64,000 nucleotides of DNA from Allostella sp. ATCC 35155 (GTDB lineage Bacteria; Pseudomonadota; Alphaproteobacteria; ATCC43930; Allostellaceae), in NCBI GenBank assembly GCA_006738865.1, contig AP019701.1, positions 3,406,001 through 3,470,000 on the forward strand, written 5' to 3'. The notes beneath the pieces were generated by a model. The model searched no databases and was not told the origin of the DNA. It saw only the letters and a list, made by a program, of their open reading frames with translations. The translations under genes were made by a program, and so were the position numbers. Positions 9,731-19,100 of the stretch are shown here, one piece after another. Position 1 is the first letter of the stretch. Every line of letters begins with the position of its first letter.

Positions 9731-10471
9731 TCACCCTTTGCGCGCCTTGTCGACCATGGCCTTCAGTGAGCCCGGGTCGATCGCGCCGGGAGCGAGGTCG
9801 TCGCCGACGACGAAGGCCGGCGTCCCGCGGATGCCGATGCGTTCGGCCAGCGCCCGGTTGGCGGCGATCGTCTGCTCGATCGCCGGATCCTGCATGTCCC
9901 GCTTCAACCGCTCGACGTCCAGTCCGGCCTGCTTGGCGATCGTCATGACCGCCTCTTCGCCGAGCTGGCCGCGATGGGCCATGAGGGCGTGATGGAACGG
10001 CAGGTAGCGCCCCTGCTTGTGGGCGGCCAGCGCCGCGCGCGATGCGTAGACGGAGTCGCGGCCGAGGATCGGGAACTCCTTGTAGACGACGCGGACGTTG
10101 CGATCCTGCTTCAGCACCTGCTCGACGATCGGCTTCACCTGCTTGCAGTAGGGACAGCGGTAGTCGAAGAACTCGACGATCGTGACGTCGCCCTTGGGAT
10201 TACCGCCGACCGGATCGGCCGCGCTGCGGGTCAAGGCGTCGCGTTCGGTCACGATCGTATCGCGCGCGCGGGCGAGCTGGCTCGCCTGCTGCTTTTCCTC
10301 CGCCGCTTGCAGCACCTCGATCAGGAACTCCGGGTTGCGCTTCAGATAGTCGCGCAGGACGACCTCGACCTCGCGGCGCTGATCGGTGGACAGCGCCTGC
10401 GCGTGGGCGGCCGGTGCGACCGGAATTGCAGTGAGGGTGGCGAGCGCCAGAGGCGCGGCAAAGCGAAACAT
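9731..10471 (-). CDS. DsbA-family thiol:disulfide oxidoreductase
   Basis: This 246-residue protein has a signal peptide ending near APAAHAQ, followed by a helical N-terminal extension. The thioredoxin-like domain carries the redox motif C106-P-Y-C109. The cis-proline region appears later as GTPAFVVG. It is a periplasmic protein expected to oxidise or isomerise disulfides, like the DsbA/ScsC-type proteins with an N-terminal oligomerisation arm. It is transcribed after the M48 protease gene with a 98-base gap, so the two periplasmic quality-control factors may be co-expressed. Confidence 0.92.
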   Translation of the reverse strand: MFRFAAPLALATLTAIPVAPAAHAQALSTDQRREVEVVLRDYLKRNPEFLIEVLQAAEEKQQASQLARARDTIVTERDALTRSAADPVGGNPKGDVTIVEFFDYRCPYCKQVKPIVEQVLKQDRNVRVVYKEFPILGRDSVYASRAALAAHKQGRYLPFHHALMAHRGQLGEEAVMTIAKQAGLDVERLKRDMQDPAIEQTIAANRALAERIGIRGTPAFVVGDDLAPGAIDPGSLKAMVDKARKG

Positions 10472-10569
10472 CCAAGAACTCCCGGATCGGGGGCAGGTGC
10501 CGCACCATAGCGGCGGCCCGGGCGGCTGCGGATTGAATTCGTCGTGAACGACGGCGACCGCAGGACGGG

Positions 10570-11958
10570 TCAGTCGTCGTCGCGGCGGTCGCGCCCTTCG
10601 TCGCGATCCTTCTTCACGCCGCGCCGGGCCTCGTCGCGCAGATCCTCGGCCCGCAGCCAGCCGGGCGATCCGCGCGGCAGGATGCCGAGCGCGCGGGTCG
10701 CCTGTTGCAGCGCCGTGCGATGCCGCCCGGCGGCGGCGGCCTGTTCGGACAGCGCCAGGGCGGCCATGCCGATATTGCCTTCCCGCCCGTAGGCGACGGC
10801 GAGCAGGCGCCAGTAGGACGGGTTGCGCGTCTCGTGCCGGATCGCCTCGTTGAGGAGGGCGCGAGCCTCGGTGGCGCCGGAGTCGGGGTGGCGCTCCAGC
10901 AGCACCTGGGCCAGCCCGTAGCGCAGCAGCGGCTCGCCCGGCGCCAGCCGCAGCGCCTCCCGATAGGGCGGCTCGGCCTCGGCGACGCGGCCATGCTCGA
11001 ACAGGACCTGGCCCTTCAGCTCGTGGAACCAGGGGTCGGCCGGATCGTCGGCGATCAGCGACTCGATCTCCGGCAGGGCGCGGGCGAGATCCGGCATCCG
11101 ATAGTAGGCGATGGCGCGGGCATAGCGCGCGGGCAGGCTGCGGTCCGTCGCCGGATACTGGCGCAGCGTCTGCGACGGCGCCTGCAGGAAGCCGCGCAGC
11201 TTCGCGATCATGCGCTGATGCCGCGCCATCAGCGCGGGCGGGTCGACCGCGTCGCTGTGCCGCGAGCGGGCGACATGGGCACGCACCGCCTCCACGCGCT
11301 CGCGCGTCAGCGGATGGCTGCGCAGATAGGGATCCTGCCGCACCGCGGCCATCAGTTCCTGCTGCTCCAGGAGCTCGAAGAACGCGAGCATGCCGCGGGA
11401 CGACTGGCCGGTGCGGTCGAGATAGGACATCCCGGCCTGGTCGGCAGCCGACTCCTGGCCGCGGTTGTAGTAGAGGAGGTTGCGCTGGGCGAGCGAGGTG
11501 CCGCCGACGATCGCGGCACCGGCCGCCTTGCCGTCCCCGGCCAGCGCCGCCGCCGCGATCCCGAGCAGCATCGAGACGATCGCCGCCGTCGTCGCGGTGC
11601 TGAGGGCGTCCTGCAGCCGCGCCAGATGGCCCCCGGCGATGTGGCCCGTCTCGTGCGCGATGACGCCGGACAGCTGGTTCGGGCTGCGCGCCCGCATGAT
11701 CAGGCCGGTATTGAGGAAGAGACGCTGCCCGCCGGCGACGAACGCGTTGATACGCGCATCGTTGACGAGGTAGACCTGGACGGCCTCGGGATCGAGGCCG
11801 GCGACTGCGAACAGCGGGGCGGCGTAGGCGCGGATGGTGGCCTCGATCTCCGCATCGCGGATGAGCGAGACACGGCTCTGCGCCGCCACCGGCTCTACCG
11901 CCAGCAGGAATGCGATCAACCCGGCCAGCAGACGGCGGACGAACGAGCGCGATATCAA
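10570..11958 (-). CDS. M48-family metalloprotease with C-terminal TPR repeats (BepA-like)
   Basis: This 462-residue periplasmic protein starts with a signal peptide (LLAVEPVAAQ). The zinc motif HETGH is at residues 102-106, and the third ligand glutamate is in GQESAADQAG. The second half consists of tetratricopeptide-like helices. This domain order matches BepA/YfgC proteases, which degrade or help assemble outer-membrane proteins such as LptD. It is divergent from the lipoprotein gene at 12079. Confidence 0.93.
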   Translation of the reverse strand: MISRSFVRRLLAGLIAFLLAVEPVAAQSRVSLIRDAEIEATIRAYAAPLFAVAGLDPEAVQVYLVNDARINAFVAGGQRLFLNTGLIMRARSPNQLSGVIAHETGHIAGGHLARLQDALSTATTAAIVSMLLGIAAAALAGDGKAAGAAIVGGTSLAQRNLLYYNRGQESAADQAGMSYLDRTGQSSRGMLAFFELLEQQELMAAVRQDPYLRSHPLTRERVEAVRAHVARSRHSDAVDPPALMARHQRMIAKLRGFLQAPSQTLRQYPATDRSLPARYARAIAYYRMPDLARALPEIESLIADDPADPWFHELKGQVLFEHGRVAEAEPPYREALRLAPGEPLLRYGLAQVLLERHPDSGATEARALLNEAIRHETRNPSYWRLLAVAYGREGNIGMAALALSEQAAAAGRHRTALQQATRALGILPRGSPGWLRAEDLRDEARRGVKKDRDEGRDRRDDD

Positions 11959-12078
11959 GCAGAGGACTCCGGCACCATGAATCTAGCTAAGGCCGGCAAC
12001 CCCGAGCGTCAATGCGGGGCTCCGCCCCTCACTCCGTCCCCGGCGCCGACCGGCCGCGACGCGCGGCGGAGATCCGCC

Positions 12079-13401
12079 ATGCTGGCCCTGCTTTGCGGCG
12101 GCATCTGGGCGCTGTCGGGCTGCGGCGGGAAGAGCAACGAGCCGATCGGGACGGCAGCACCGGTCACCGGCTATTTCGGATCGATCGCCGCCGACGAGCC
12201 GCGGGCGACGCTGGCCGGGCGCGACGTCCTCGCCAACAACGGCAGCGCGGTCGACGCGGCCGTCGCGACCGCATTCACCCTCGCCGTCACCCTCCCGTCG
12301 CGCGCCGGCCTCGGCGGCGGCGGCGCCTGCCTCGTCCACGACCAGCGCGCCAAGAAAACCGAGGCGATCCTCTTCCCGACCCCCGCTACGACCCTGGACG
12401 GCCGCCTGCCGGCCGGAGTGCCGGCGATGGCGCGCGGCCTCTACGCCATGCACGCCCGCTATGGACGCCTGCGCTGGGAGCAGACGCTGGCCGCGGCCGA
12501 GGGCTTCGCCCGCTTCGGCCACCCCGTCAGCCGGGCGCTGGCGCGCGACCTCGCGCGGGACGGCGAACGCCTGGCCGGCGACCCGGAAATCTCCGCCGTC
12601 CTGCTCGGCCCCGGTCGGGCGCCGCTCGCCGAGGGCACCAGTCTTTCGCAGGTGGCGTTGGCCGCGGTGCTGACCAACATCCGCACGGCCGGCCCCGGCG
12701 AGTTCTATGTCGGGCGCGCCGCGCGCGAGTTCGCCGCTGCCGCGCGCGCCGCCGGCGCGGCGATCACCGCCGACGACATGCGCGAGACGATCCCCGTCTG
12801 GACCGCGCCGGCGGAGGCCCGCTTCGCCGACGAGCGTCTCTACATGCTGCCCGAGCCGATTTCCGGCGGTGCCGCCACCGCGGCGCTCTGGCGCCGGCTC
12901 GCCGACGGCGGCGACTGGCGGCGCAGCGGTGCGGCGGCGATCCCGGCTCCGCCGATCGCGGGCGAGCTGGAGCGCGGTTCGACGGGCTTCGTCGTCACCG
13001 ACCGGGAAGGCTCGGCCGTCGCCTGCGTCCTCTCGATGGGCCGCCCCTTCGGCCTCGGCCGCTCGGCACGCGGCACCGGCCTGCTGCTGGCGCCGGCGGC
13101 CGATCCCGCCAGCACCGGCACCCTGGCGGCGGCGCTGCTCGCCAACACCAACGTCAACGAGTTCTTCCTCGCCGCGGCCGGCGCCGGCGGCACCGATGCG
13201 CCCGCCGCCCTGGCAGCGACGATGGCGGCGGTCCTGATCGGTCAGCAGCCCCTCGACCGCGCCTTCTCCGCCCTCGATGCGGCGCGCCCGGCGCGGGTCA
13301 ACATGGTCTATTGCCTGGCCGGCGCGCCGCGAAAGCCGGAGAGCTGCGCCACCCGCACCGACCCGCGCGGGCACGGCCTCGCCGCGTTTCCCGGGCAATA
13401 G
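12079..13401 (+). CDS. Gamma-glutamyltransferase-like lipoprotein, probably inactive
   Basis: This 440-residue protein starts with a lipoprotein signal (lipobox LSGC) when the ATG at 12079 is used; that start also has a GGCGGAG ribosome site. An in-frame ATG at 11977 would add 34 residues that hide the signal. NGSAVDAAVATAF and GLGGGGACLV match the N-terminal half of gamma-glutamyltransferases. The substrate-binding RETAP-type motif reads FPTPAT, without the arginine. The usual T-T-H nucleophile site reads S-T-G in RGSTGFVVTD. The protein is also shorter than typical enzymes (about 560 residues). I infer a degenerate or altered enzyme anchored to a membrane. Confidence 0.75.
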   Translation: MLALLCGGIWALSGCGGKSNEPIGTAAPVTGYFGSIAADEPRATLAGRDVLANNGSAVDAAVATAFTLAVTLPSRAGLGGGGACLVHDQRAKKTEAILFPTPATTLDGRLPAGVPAMARGLYAMHARYGRLRWEQTLAAAEGFARFGHPVSRALARDLARDGERLAGDPEISAVLLGPGRAPLAEGTSLSQVALAAVLTNIRTAGPGEFYVGRAAREFAAAARAAGAAITADDMRETIPVWTAPAEARFADERLYMLPEPISGGAATAALWRRLADGGDWRRSGAAAIPAPPIAGELERGSTGFVVTDREGSAVACVLSMGRPFGLGRSARGTGLLLAPAADPASTGTLAAALLANTNVNEFFLAAAGAGGTDAPAALAATMAAVLIGQQPLDRAFSALDAARPARVNMVYCLAGAPRKPESCATRTDPRGHGLAAFPGQ

Positions 13402-13403
13402 CG

Positions 13404-14549
13404 ATGGCATTGAAGGTCGCAGGGCGGGGCCGCATTCCGCCCTTCATCGTCATGGACGTCGTGCGCGCCGCCGAGGCCCGCGCCGCGGCCGGCCACGACG
13501 TCCTGCACATGGAGATCGGCCAGCCCAGCACGCCCGCCCCGAAGGGGGTGCTGGCCGCCGCGCAGGCCGCGCTCGCGGGCGATGTCCTCGGCTACACGGG
13601 CGCGTTCGGTCTGGAGGCGCTGCGCGCCCGCCTCGCCGACTGGTACCGGCTGCGCTACGGCGTCGAAGTTCCGGTGGAGCGGATCGCGCTGACGCCCGGA
13701 TCGTCGGGCGCCTTCGTGCTCGGCTTCCTTGCCGCCTTCGAGCCGGGCGACCGGGTGGCGCTCGCCACCCCGTGCTATCCCGCCTACCGCAACATCCTGA
13801 CCGCCCTCGGCATCGAGACGGTGCTGGTGCCGGCCGAGGCGGAGCACGGTTTCCAGCCGACGCCGGAACTGCTGGAACGCGCCGGCCCGCTGGACGGGGT
13901 GGTCGTCGCCAGCCCCGCCAACCCGACCGGAACGATGCTCGGTGCGGATGCGCTGGAGCGGCTCTACGGCTGGTGCCACACGGCCGGCGTCCGCCTCGTC
14001 TCGGACGAGATCTATCACGGCATCGTCTACGGCCCGGCCGCGACCACCGCGCTTGCGATGGGCGACGACGCCATCGTCGTCAACAGTTTCTCGAAGTACT
14101 TCTCGATGACCGGCTGGCGCCTCGGCTGGATGATCGTGCCGCCGGACATGGTCCGCGCGGTCGAATGCCTCGCCCAGAACCTGTTCATCTCACCGCCCAC
14201 CCTGTCGCAGCATGCCGCCATGGCGGCCTTCGACTGCGTGCCGGAACTGGAGGAGAACGTCGCGCGCTATGCCCGCAACCGGGCGCTGCTGCTGGCGGAA
14301 CTGCCCAAGGCGGGCTTCGACCGGCTGGCGCCGGCCGACGGCGCCTTCTACCTCTATGCCGACGTCGCCCACCTCACCAACGACAGCACCGCCTTCTGCC
14401 GACGGATGCTGGAGGAGGTCGGCGTGGCCGCCACGCCCGGCGTCGACTTCGATCCGGAGCGCGGCAGCCGCAGCCTGCGCTTCTCCTTCGCCGGCTCGAC
14501 CGAGGCGATGGCCGAGGCGGCGCGTCGCCTCGCGGCCTGGAAGCGATAG
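13404..14549 (+). CDS. Class I/II pyridoxal-phosphate aminotransferase
   Basis: This 381-residue fold-type I aminotransferase resembles aspartate/aromatic aminotransferases. HMEIGQPS near residue 37 is the family N-terminal motif, SPANPTGT binds the cofactor, and the Schiff-base lysine is in NSFSKYFSMTGWRLGW. The C-terminal RFSFAGS contains the carboxylate-binding arginine. The gene begins two bases after the lipoprotein stop, so the two are co-transcribed. The amino-acid substrate is not predictable here. A perfect 10-bp hairpin follows the stop. Confidence 0.92.
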   Translation: MALKVAGRGRIPPFIVMDVVRAAEARAAAGHDVLHMEIGQPSTPAPKGVLAAAQAALAGDVLGYTGAFGLEALRARLADWYRLRYGVEVPVERIALTPGSSGAFVLGFLAAFEPGDRVALATPCYPAYRNILTALGIETVLVPAEAEHGFQPTPELLERAGPLDGVVVASPANPTGTMLGADALERLYGWCHTAGVRLVSDEIYHGIVYGPAATTALAMGDDAIVVNSFSKYFSMTGWRLGWMIVPPDMVRAVECLAQNLFISPPTLSQHAAMAAFDCVPELEENVARYARNRALLLAELPKAGFDRLAPADGAFYLYADVAHLTNDSTAFCRRMLEEVGVAATPGVDFDPERGSRSLRFSFAGSTEAMAEAARRLAAWKR

Positions 14550-14571
14550 GGATCCGCCCCTGGCGGATCCC
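14549..14571. terminator. Bidirectional hairpin between convergent genes
   Basis: GGGATCCGCC (14549-14558) pairs perfectly with GGCGGATCCC (14562-14571) around a three-base loop. It lies directly at the aminotransferase stop and before the GPP34 stop. There is no long T tract, but the symmetric hairpin can serve both strands. Confidence 0.65.
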
Positions 14572-14585
14572 CACCCCTCAGGGCA

Positions 14586-15236
14586 TCACCACGCCATCGT
14601 CGAGGCGACGGCGATGCTCTCCTGGATGTCGCGCACGACCTGGGTCATGGCTTGGCCGACCAGATCCATCTTGCGCAGCTGGGCGATGCGGTCGGCCGCC
14701 TTCTCCTGCTCGGACTCGGTCAGCACCAGATCCCACAGCCCCGCTGCCTCGACGAGGCAGACGAGAACGACGTCGCGGGGATCGGGGATCTCGTTGCTCA
14801 GCACCAGTTCGCGCAGGCGCGCCTTGACCTCGCGCTGCTCCCGGTCGTCGATGATCGGGTAGCGGCGCGTGTGGAACACCCACAGGAACCGCCCCTCCTC
14901 CTTGCGCAGGACGCCACGGGTGACGAGACGGGCCAGCGCCTTCTCGCGCAGATCGTCGGCGTCGCGCGCCAGATCCTCGACCCACGCGCTGCTGTTCCGA
15001 CCGTCCTTGGCGGTCGACAGGCTGGCGAGCGGGCCGTCGAGCAGCGGGTCGCCGGTCGGCGTCTTGTCGACGACGCGGAGTTCCTGCAGATCGCTCTCGA
15101 TGCGGTCGTGCATGGCGAGGTCCATGAGAACCGCGCCGGCGATCACCCCGTTCATGGCCGAACGCGGCAGGTCCACCAGACGCCCGTCCTGGTCGTCCAG
15201 CATCAGCAGCAGGATTTCTTCAACGAAGGTCAGCAT
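14586..15236 (-). CDS. GPP34 (GOLPH3-like) family protein
   Basis: This 216-residue protein begins with LTFVEEILLLMLDDQDG, the hallmark of the GPP34 family related to eukaryotic Golgi phosphoprotein 3, which binds phosphatidylinositol-4-phosphate. The rest is predominantly helical and charged, with no signal peptide or membrane helix. Bacterial members have no firmly established function; membrane association is plausible from the family. It is 21 bases downstream of a STAS anti-sigma antagonist gene, suggesting that it belongs to that regulatory switch. Confidence 0.82.
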   Translation of the reverse strand: MLTFVEEILLLMLDDQDGRLVDLPRSAMNGVIAGAVLMDLAMHDRIESDLQELRVVDKTPTGDPLLDGPLASLSTAKDGRNSSAWVEDLARDADDLREKALARLVTRGVLRKEEGRFLWVFHTRRYPIIDDREQREVKARLRELVLSNEIPDPRDVVLVCLVEAAGLWDLVLTESEQEKAADRIAQLRKMDLVGQAMTQVVRDIQESIAVASTMAW

Positions 15237-15257
15237 CGTCGTGCTCCTCGGCCGCGA

Positions 15258-15596
15258 TCAGACGGCCGCTTGGGCTGCCGCGCGGTCCGGATGGATCGCG
15301 AAGATCCGATCGAACCCGCCAACCTCCAGCACCTCACGCACGTTCGGCTTGAGAGCGGCGAGCGCGATCTTGCCCTTGGCGGCCTCGACGCGCTTGGCGA
15401 CGACGAGGAGCGTCCGCAGGCCGGCGCTACTGATATAGTCGAGTTGTGACAGATCGAGAACGAGCCGGGTGTGCCCCCGGTCGATGATCCCGATCAGCGA
15501 ATCCTCGACCAGTTTGGCCGAGCTGATATCGAGGCGCCCGTTCGGCGTGACGATCACGACGCCGTTTTGGCTTTCCTGCTGCAGGTTCATTGGCAA
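15258..15596 (-). CDS. STAS-domain anti-sigma factor antagonist
   Basis: This 112-residue single-domain STAS protein is of the SpoIIAA/RsbV type. The region LDYISSAGLRTLL contains the conserved serine that is phosphorylated by the partner anti-sigma kinase. In the family, the unphosphorylated form binds the kinase and frees a sigma factor or other target. It is divergent from an RsbW-like kinase gene 130 bases away and upstream of a GPP34 gene. No PP2C/RsbU phosphatase was found nearby. Confidence 0.92.
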   Translation of the reverse strand: MPMNLQQESQNGVVIVTPNGRLDISSAKLVEDSLIGIIDRGHTRLVLDLSQLDYISSAGLRTLLVVAKRVEAAKGKIALAALKPNVREVLEVGGFDRIFAIHPDRAAAQAAV

Positions 15597-15726
15597 TGAT
15601 CCCCCTGTCGCGGCGGCTTCGGCCCCGCAACCCCCTAGAAGCGAGCCGCCCCACTATACTGGCTGCGGGCGGCCCGCGGAAGCGGATGCGCCGGTGATCC
15701 CGGCACATCCGAAAGATGAGGCACGC

Positions 15727-16134
15727 ATGCCCGCACGCACGATCCCGATTGGTCCGACGCTCGACGATCTCCAGCCCGTGGCGGAGTTCGTCGAAACCTT
15801 CTGCGCGGAGGAGGGAGTGCCGGACGGCGCCGCCTTCCACCTCTCGCTGGTCGTGGAGGAGGCGGCGAGCAACGTCATCCGGCACGGCTATGCCGCCGGC
15901 GGCCGGGAAGGCTCCCTCTCGATGGAGCGCGACGGCGACTCGGTGACGGTCGAGATCGTCGACGACGGCCCGCCCTTCGACCCATTCTCGATTGCCGTTC
16001 CGGATTTCGACACCCCGCTGATGGACCGCGAGGTCGGCGGCCTCGGCGTCGAGATGATGCGCCGGATGACCGACCGGCAATCCTATCGGCGCGACGGTGA
16101 CCGCAACCGACTGACGCTGATCAAGCACATCTGA
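15727..16134 (+). CDS. RsbW-like anti-sigma regulatory kinase (HATPase_c_2)
   Basis: This 135-residue protein has the GHKL ATPase fold of serine-kinase anti-sigma factors. The N-box is LVVEEAASNVIRHGY, the G1-type segment is DDGPPFDP, and the glycine loop is REVGGLGVEMMRRM. It probably phosphorylates the STAS protein encoded divergently. The ATG at 15727 is chosen because upstream open frame is antisense to the STAS gene. The sigma factor or other output is not in this window. Confidence 0.9.
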   Translation: MPARTIPIGPTLDDLQPVAEFVETFCAEEGVPDGAAFHLSLVVEEAASNVIRHGYAAGGREGSLSMERDGDSVTVEIVDDGPPFDPFSIAVPDFDTPLMDREVGGLGVEMMRRMTDRQSYRRDGDRNRLTLIKHI

Positions 16135-16161
16135 CGCGCGGCGCAGCGCCCGCAGGCCGCG

Positions 16162-16191
16162 AGGCGCCCCGCCACTGCGGGCGGGGCGCCT
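16162..16191. terminator. Strong hairpin between convergent RsbW-like and rne genes
   Basis: A perfect 12-bp stem pairs 16162-16173 with 16180-16191 around a six-base loop. It lies between the kinase stop (16134) and the rne stop (16197) and could end transcripts from both sides. There is no pronounced T tract. Confidence 0.7.
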
Positions 16192-16196
16192 GCCGG

Positions 16197-19100
16197 TCAA
16201 CGGGTTTCCACCAGCCGCTGCCACCAGCCCTTGCGCGCCGGCCGTGCCGGCTCGGCGGGGGTGGTGACGACGGGTTCCGATGTCGCAGCCGCCGGAGCCG
16301 GCTCGGGCGTCTGCTGCGAAGCCGGATCGCGCGCCTCCGCGGCGGCGTCCACCGACGGCTCGGTCGGGGCAGTCGGGGCCGAGGCGGTCGGGGCCGCGAA
16401 GACCAGGGGCAGCGCGACCGGTCCTGCGTCCCTCGCGGCCGTATCGGCCGGCGCCGTATCCGTCACCGCCGGTTCTGCGGCCGTCGATTCGGCCGGTTCC
16501 GGGGCCGTCGCTTCGACCGGTTCGGCCGCCGGGATGGTCTGGGTTGCCGCGTCGTCTCCGGATGCGGCCGGAACCGCTGCGTCGCCGGCCACGGACGAAC
16601 CCTCGTCGCCGGCATCCGGTGCGACGGTCCGGGCATCCTCCGCCACCGCCGGTTCCGCATCCGGCTGCGGCACGGCCTCGGGCTCTGCCGGAGGCGTCCC
16701 GGCGTCGGACGGCGCGGTCGCGGCGCGCCAGGGATCCTCGGCCGCTGCTTCGTGCGACGGCTGGGCCGGCGTGCTCCGCTCGTCGGTCGGCGCCCCTGCG
16801 GCCTCCCGGTCGACGGCGTCGGCCTTGGGAGCCTGCCGTCGCGCCTCGTGCTGCGCCTCGAGCGCCTCGAACAGGGCTTCCACTGCCGCGCGCGGATCGA
16901 GCGGCATCGCTACGGCGGGCATGGCGACGGGAGGCATGGCGACGGGAGGCGCGGCGACGGCCGCGACCGGCTCGTCCGCCTCCGCTTCGGCGGCTGCCTC
17001 GCCCTGCCCCTCGTCCTCGCGGCGCGTGCGCCGGCGGCCGCCCCGGCGGCCACGGCGCCGGCGGCGGCGCGCCTGCTGGTCCTCGTCGTCGCCCGCAGCC
17101 TCGCTGGCGCCTTCGCCGTCCTCGTCTTCCTCGCCGTCGTCGGCCTCGGAGGTGGCTTCGCCCGTGGCCGGTGCGGTTGCATCGGCCTCCGGCGCAGGCT
17201 CGCCCTCCGCCGCGACGGCCGGCTGGTCTTGCGCCTCGCCCGCGTCTTCGGCCGGGCTGTGCTCTTCATTCCGGCCGCGTTCCTCGGACGGCCCCCGCTC
17301 GTCACGCCGCCGACGGCGGCGACGACGGCGCCGACCGCCATCCTCCTCGTCGCCGGCATCCCCGGCCGGGGCCTCGCCGCCCTCCGCCGCGTCGGCCGCA
17401 GCTTCCTCGGCCTCGTCCTCGGCGGCCTCGTCCTCGATGTCGAGATCGTCGTCCTCGGGTTCGATCGGCAGCGGTGCCGGCAGCGGCGGCGCATCGCTGG
17501 CGGCCCGCACCCGCAGTCGCTCCAGCCGGTAGTCGGGCGGAATCAGTTCGTCGTCGCGATCGATGACGACGTCGAAGGCATAGCGCCGCTCGATGTCGGA
17601 CAGTGCGGCACGCTTCTGGTTCAGCACATAGAGCGCGACCGCCGTCGGCACGGTCACGCGGATCTCCGCGCTGCGCCGCCGCAGCCCCTCTTCCTCGATG
17701 GCGCGCAGGACATGCAGCGCCGTCGACTCCGTCGAGCGGATGTGGCCGGTGCCACCGCAATGCGGGCAGGGCTGGGTCGAGGTCTCGAAGATGCTGGGAC
17801 GCAGGCGCTGGCGCGACAGTTCGAGCAGCCCGAACGGGCTGATGCGCCCGATCTGGATACGGGCCCGGTCGACCTTCATCGCCTCCTTCAGCCGCCGCTC
17901 GACGGCGTGCTGGTTGCGCCCCTCCTCCATGTCGATGAAGTCGATGACGATGAGGCCCGCCAGGTCGCGCAGGCGCAGCTGGCGCGCGATCTCGTCGGCT
18001 GCCTCGAGGTTGGTGCGGTAGGCCGTCTCCTCGATGTTGCGCTCGCGGGTCGAGCGGCCGGAGTTGACGTCGATCGCGACCAGCGCCTCGGTCGGGTTGA
18101 TGACGATGTAGCCGCCCGACTTGAGCTGCACCACCGGGCTGTGGATCGCGTCGATCTGCTGGTCGATCTGGAAGCGGTTGAACAGCGGGATGCCGGGATC
18201 GCGATACGGCTGCACGCGCTTGGCGTGGCTCGGCATCAGCATCCGCATGAAGTCCTTGGCCTCGCGATAGGCGTCCTCGCCTTCGACCAGGATCTCCTCG
18301 ATGTCGCGGGAATAGAGGTCGCGGATGGCCCGCTTGATGAGCTTGCCTTCCTCGTAGACCAGGGCCGGCGCGGTCGACTGCATGGTCAGCTCGCGGATCT
18401 CGTCCCACAGCCGCAGCAGGTATTCGAGATCGCGCTTGATCTCCGCCCGGCTGCGTTCGCTGCCGGCGGTGCGGACGATGACCGACATGCCCTCCGGCAG
18501 CTGCATCTCCTCGATCAGCGACTTCAGGCGGCGGCGGTCGACGGGATTGACGATCTTGCGGGAGACGCCGCCACCGGACCGCCCGGCATTCGGCATCAGC
18601 ACGCAGTAGCGGCCGGCGAGCGAGAGGAAGGTCGTCAGCGCCGCACCCTTGTTGCCGCGCTCCTCCTTGGTCACCTGCACCAGCATGATCTGCCGGCGCT
18701 TGATCACTTCCTGGATCTTGTACTGGCGGGTGCTGCGCTGGCGCCGGCGGCGCACATCCTCGAGTTCGTCCCCGCCCAGCGTCTCGATCGCGGCAGCGGC
18801 CTCGGAACGCTCGGCCTCCTCCTCGGCGGTCGGCGGCGGCCCCTCGCCGTTGTCGTCGGAGCCCGGCGCTCCGTGCGGGGCGCCCTCGTCCTGGTCCTCG
18901 TGGTCCCGGCCTTCGTCGTCCCGGCCGTCTTCCGGAAGGCCCTCGGCGCCGTCCGCCTCGACGCGCCCGGCCGCATCCGCTTCCCAGGCCGGCTCGATGT
19001 CGGCTTCCGTGGCCGCGGGTTCGGCCGCTGGCTCCGCCACCACAGCTTCGGCGGGTTGCCAGATGGCCGCGGCCGAATCCGCCGGCTGTTCGGCTGCAGC

